64,000 nucleotides of DNA from assembly GCA_054601695.1 (NCBI GenBank), contig BAAHQB010000052.1:867755-931754 (forward strand), written 5' to 3'. Positions 1 to 64,000 of this stretch are shown here, piece after piece. The DNA is from Amorphochlora amoebiformis. Its lineage: Eukaryota > Cercozoa > Chlorarachniophyceae. The position numbers were made by a program, and so were the translations under genes. The first letter of the stretch is position 1, and each line of letters begins with the position of its first letter. Below the pieces are notes generated by a model, which was not told the origin of the DNA, made no database searches, and saw nothing but the letters and a program-made list of their open reading frames with translations.

Positions 1-1
1 T

Positions 2-96
<95 letters not shown>

Positions 97-142
97 CATA
101 CATACACTACATGAAAATACGCACATACACAAGCACATACAA

Positions 143-217
<75 letters not shown>

Positions 218-275
218 GTACATTAAATATGCATGTATACCTAAAAATATTTATATATAGCTATATATAACACAC

Positions 276-14144
<13,869 letters not shown>

Positions 14145-14174
14145 TAAATCTTAATTCTAATCCTAGCCCTTTCC

Positions 14175-17454
<3,280 letters not shown>

Positions 17455-17556
17455 TTTCCCAGGAGAGCTTGTGGCTTTGCTCTGTCGCGTGGACGAAGTT
17501 TTAATTCAACACAAAAAGAATTGCTCGGCAACGTAAACCGGAAGGAGGGAGCAACC
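17455..17556. promoter_or_regulatory. compact divergent promoter region
   Basis: Only 102 nt separate the proposed ATG of gene B (minus, 17454) from that of the C2HC zinc-finger gene (plus, 17557). The sequence is unique and not AT-repeat. No TATA box is obvious. It presumably holds the 5' UTRs and a shared bidirectional promoter, which is inferred from layout only. Confidence 0.5.
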
Positions 17557-21650
<4,094 letters not shown>

Positions 21651-21720
21651 TGGAAGTCTAGGACTCCGGTGGGTGCGGCAACGGCGTCGTCTTCATCGCT
21701 ACATTCGAGTCGATTAAGCG

Positions 21721-22330
21721 CTAGCCGGAGCTTCTCTTAATAAATTAACTATACTGGTCCAAGCTTTATCGTGATATCTGTGGTCAAGATCATAGTCTAG
21801 ATCTAGTAGATAGTAAACCTGAGAATGATACTAGTCCAGACTAGTCTAGTAGTACCGTGATAACTATTACCTAGATTACTCTAGTGTACTAGTAGTTCTC
21901 TATCTCTAGTATCTAGCTAGATCTACTCTCTGGACTCTAGAGCTAACTAGCTAGCTAGCTAGATATCTAGGATATCCAGGGCTAGCTGTATATATGTAGT
22001 CCAGTAGTATCTAGAGTACTAGTACGTATCATTAGATCACTGCTACCAGCATCTATAGATTCTATACTCTGAGTCTAGATACTCTAGATACTGTCTAGAC
22101 TGTCTAGATGGTCTAGATCAGGATTCAGGAAGTACTAGAAGTAGTTACTCTAGTTGTTTACATGTACCTAGAGTACTAGAGCTATAGCTCTAGTCTCTAG
22201 AGTCTAGAAGCTATACTTTCTAGACTTTAGCCGTTAACTCAACTTAGCTAGTTAGCACTCTAGTAATTATAATTATAAGTTGACAAAATCATACACTGTA
22301 TATCTTGATCTCAAGCTTCTAGACTGTTTG
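21721..22330. other. CTAG-dense convergent intergenic spacer
   Basis: Lies between the stop of the zinc-finger gene and the stop of the minus-strand IFT54 gene. I count about 37 CTAG tetramers in about 610 bp, where a random sequence would have two or three. TCTAGA, ACTAGT, GCTAGC and AGTACT words abound, yet no fixed repeat unit is evident. There is no open frame of note. Confidence 0.85.
21739..21744 (+). terminator. possible poly(A) signal
   Basis: AATAAA lies 89 nt after the zinc-finger stop codon, at the edge of the CTAG-dense spacer. Position and motif fit a polyadenylation signal; there is no transcript evidence. Confidence 0.4.
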
Positions 22331-22339
22331 TATAAATGA

Positions 22340-28561
<6,222 letters not shown>

Positions 28562-29118
28562 GCCAAAAAACTAGACCATTTGCATACTTGGAAACATACA
28601 AGAATAAATCTCTTAAATCGCCGATAATGATATACAGATGTATGGAACACTTGAGAGACTTCCAGTTGCGAGCCCTGTCCCCCATACCCAAATTTTCTAT
28701 CCATAAACCCCATTCAAACCTTTATCCATGGCACGTCCGAGTCCGCCATAAAAGCCAAAAATTGAAACTGATCTTGCATATTAGATATCAAATTCGTGGA
28801 CAAGGATATTCCAAAAGATATCTTGAGTGTTCTGCACCTTTTAGTAAATCGGCTGCCGACAAGTTCAAAAGGTTTGTTGTAATATAGGTAGAATCATCTG
28901 TTTTTATACCCTATAATGTCCCGATTCCCGCAATATTGATTTATTTATTATATATATCGAGATATCGGAAATTGATATCTTAATAAATCTTCTTAAAAAA
29001 CAAGGTAAAACCACTTAAAGTTCTCTTTTCTCCGAAATAATTCCGTAACTATTTTAAAACCTCGCCCGCTCGACACCGGGCGCACCCACTCAGTTCCCCG
29101 CGCCAAAAACCTCTTCAA
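28562..29118. promoter_or_regulatory. divergent IFT54 / CPSase upstream region
   Basis: A 557-nt unique region between two outward-reading start codons, free of (TA)n. It probably holds both promoters and 5' UTRs. A plus-strand open frame of 124 codons (28513-28887) crosses it with no recognisable protein. The last 100 nt before the CPSase ATG are GC-richer (CGCCCGCTCGACACCGGGCG). Confidence 0.45.
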
Positions 29119-56934
<27,816 letters not shown>

Positions 56935-57510
56935 ATACAAGTATATTTCCTTTGCAAATGCTGAGACAGAAGAAAATGAAAACATCAACATACAATTTTA
57001 TACATTCTTTCGTACATGAACTCGAAGAACGAAACAAGCAAATCATTAGACAAAGGGCGGGGGTCTTTTGTTTCTGTAATTTCGGAGTCCAGTTTGGACT
57101 CAGGGTGCGCGATAATCGTTTATTTTTAATCACATGCACATCTACATATTTGCGTGTTGTGGTTTTTCCTTTCAGGTCTCAAGCCAATTGAAACTTTTTC
57201 GTTTTATATCGTCATTTGTTGTTATCCCAGAGTTAACTCCCTTCTGTACCATATTATACATATTTCGGCATTATTTCTTAAAAGAAAAATGAGTCCGGGA
57301 ATTTGGGAAGAAGGGGGGGCAGCATGTAGATTTCATAGCTTTATTTGAAACTGCATCTGTGCGTGATTGTCCCGAGCGTTCGTCTCATCACGACTATTAC
57401 GGATATCGTTAACCATGAAGCTACCTACCTGGCGATCCATTTTTATTGGATAGAAGATAACAACAAAGTTGCATGTACCAAGCTTGTGTAAATCATTATG
57501 TAGTAATTTG
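56935..57510 (+). other. CPSase 3' flank
   Basis: Unique sequence following the stop codon, then (TA)n from about 57515 to 57784. It probably includes the 3' UTR. I see no coding exon and no clear AATAAA near the stop. Confidence 0.5.
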
Positions 57511-57514
57511 ATGT

Positions 57515-57566
<52 letters not shown>

Positions 57567-57587
57567 TTATACATATTATGTATAATG

Positions 57588-57618
<31 letters not shown>

Positions 57619-57661
57619 ATTCAAAATATCTATATATGTCTATATATACGAATATATCTAG

Positions 57662-57714
<53 letters not shown>

Positions 57715-57720
57715 ATCTAG

Positions 57721-57784
<64 letters not shown>

Positions 57785-57788
<4 letters not shown>

Positions 57789-58214
57789 GCTATATGTACT
57801 AGATGTAGTTATTACTAGTTAGTAATACAGAGTAAGTATCTCTAGTATCTAGAGTATATTTAGTATTGAACTATATCTACCACCAGATCTAGTATATATG
57901 TTCACCTACTACTAGTACTATTAGACTATAGCCGACTGAGCGGACTGAGTTTGAGACTCTCAATTGTCCAGTAGCGTGCACATGTTGTACGTGCATTTCC
58001 TGAGCATACTATACTCGTATGCATGTCACCGCCGGTCTAGTGCGTATGTACGTAGACGTCACGAGCGGCGCAGCGCATATGTATACGCATGCGGGGCGCA
58101 TCTAGCGCATGCGCACATAAAAGGCATGCTTACGAATACAAACAATCTAGATAATCATGGAATACGCATAGCCATAGGCCCTAGTATGATCATGAGTATC
58201 AGTAGATACTGTAG

Positions 58215-58284
<70 letters not shown>

Positions 58285-58700
58285 TGTTATATCTATAATA
58301 CATATACACTTAATACAATATACCGTTCAAATCGAAACGTGTAGTCGATACGTATATATACTAGGTATACTCTAGATCTATTCTAGATACTATTTCGCAC
58401 GTACGTACGTACGTACAGAAAACTAATATCACTGAACTGTTGGGGACTGTGAGTACGTACGTATACTCTACTCTAGATACCATTTCGCAAGTACGTACGT
58501 ACGGTATACTAGTATCATTGAACTGTAGGGGACAATGAGTACGTACTGCATATGTATGTCTAGACCGTACGTTGTACAACAACGGACTGTGATGTATGCA
58601 TCTCCGGACGAGTCTTACGCACTATGAGGATGTTAATTAAGTTAGCCGTGCTATGATCATACGTATATACCAACTACTAGAACTAGCATACGTCAACTTA
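57785..58700. other. CTAG/GTAC-dense convergent intergenic spacer
   Basis: Between the CPSase stop and the proposed 3' end of gene D. CTAG occurs roughly 20 times, alongside runs such as ACGTACGTACGTACGTAC (near 58400) and many TAGTA/TACTA words. A block of about 100 nt containing TCTAGATACYATTTCGCA...ACTGAACTGT..GGGGAC is repeated (about 58381-58460 and 58472-58540). A (TA)n run interrupts at 58217-58281. Confidence 0.8.
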
Positions 58701-58864
58701 ACTAGTAAAACTTCTTTGACCGCGATTGAAAATTTGCAGAGCCAGGCGTATATATATATGTACTGGATTTCTTTCCTGATGATCTAAAAAATACAATCTG
58801 GTGACGGTGTGGCCGGCCGTGAATAAGGGATAGTCCAGTCGGGCGCCTGCCACCAGTCTACTAT

Positions 58865-63383
<4,519 letters not shown>

Positions 63384-63425
63384 CTGAAGGGTTAAGGTAT
63401 CAGATAGATCGAAATATATACAGAC

Positions 63426-63493
<68 letters not shown>

Positions 63494-63527
63494 AACTATG
63501 TTTCATGTTATATTCGATAATATATAT

Positions 63528-63570
<43 letters not shown>

Positions 63571-63637
63571 GTGTGTGTATACATATATAATAGGAATGCA
63601 TGTAGGAAAATAATTATACATAGCTATGTATCTATAC

Positions 63638-63678
<41 letters not shown>

Positions 63679-63684
63679 TATGTA

Positions 63685-63733
<49 letters not shown>

Positions 63734-63822
63734 CATGTACATATATTTGTCTGTGTATGTACAAATATATAGTAACATGTGGATATATACGTTAAGTTGT
63801 TTTCATAATGATATTATATGTA

Positions 63823-63900
<78 letters not shown>

Positions 63901-63902
63901 TA

Positions 63903-63922
63903 ATCATCATCATCATCCTCAC

Positions 63923-63983
<61 letters not shown>

Positions 63984-64000
63984 CATCATCATCATCATCA
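63903..64000. repeat. (ATC)n runs at the window edge
   Basis: Two ATC/TCA microsatellite runs (about 63903-63917 and 63983-64000) separated by (TA)n. Confidence 0.9.

Overview
This is a eukaryotic nuclear window. Every recognisable gene is broken into many short exons (mostly 25-90 nt). Introns are GT-AG, with at least one GC-AG, and are swollen with (TA)n and other simple repeats. Exon chains were built by eye from open frame, splice signals and matching intron phase. The organism has cilia at some stage (an IFT-B subunit is present) and carries a glutamine-type carbamoyl-phosphate synthase with fused amidotransferase but no ATCase/DHOase, unlike animal CAD or the fungal CPSase-ATCase fusion. 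Short TTAGGG arrays suggest that telomere repeat. A flagellated protist, perhaps a heterokont-type alga, fits; the lineage cannot be fixed from this window.

Layout. 1-14.1 kb: an unrecognised gene on the minus strand (gene A, about 26 short exons, 3' end beyond the left edge), whose introns hold TTAGGG arrays, a GA minisatellite and a GC-rich 127-bp repeat. 14.2-17.5 kb: an unrecognised minus-strand gene (gene B, 7 exons, signal-peptide-like N-terminus). 17.6-21.7 kb: a plus-strand C2HC zinc-finger gene (8 exons), divergent from B across about 100 bp. 22.3-28.6 kb: a minus-strand IFT54/TRAF3IP1 homologue (10 exons) that appears to carry two N-terminal calponin-homology modules. 29.1-56.9 kb: a plus-strand carbamoyl-phosphate synthase gene of 73 exons (1467 codons plus stop), divergent from IFT54 across about 560 bp. 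58.9-63.4 kb: the 3' part of an unrecognised minus-strand gene (gene D) that runs off the right edge.

Both convergent (3'-3') spacers, 21.7-22.3 kb and 57.8-58.7 kb, hold an odd sequence very dense in the palindromes CTAG and GTAC. At several places an exon edge with its splice site is partly duplicated beside an expanded (TA)n tract. The strongest candidates for something new are the tandem-CH IFT54, the CTAG-dense convergent spacers, and telomere-type hexamers placed right at splice sites of gene A.
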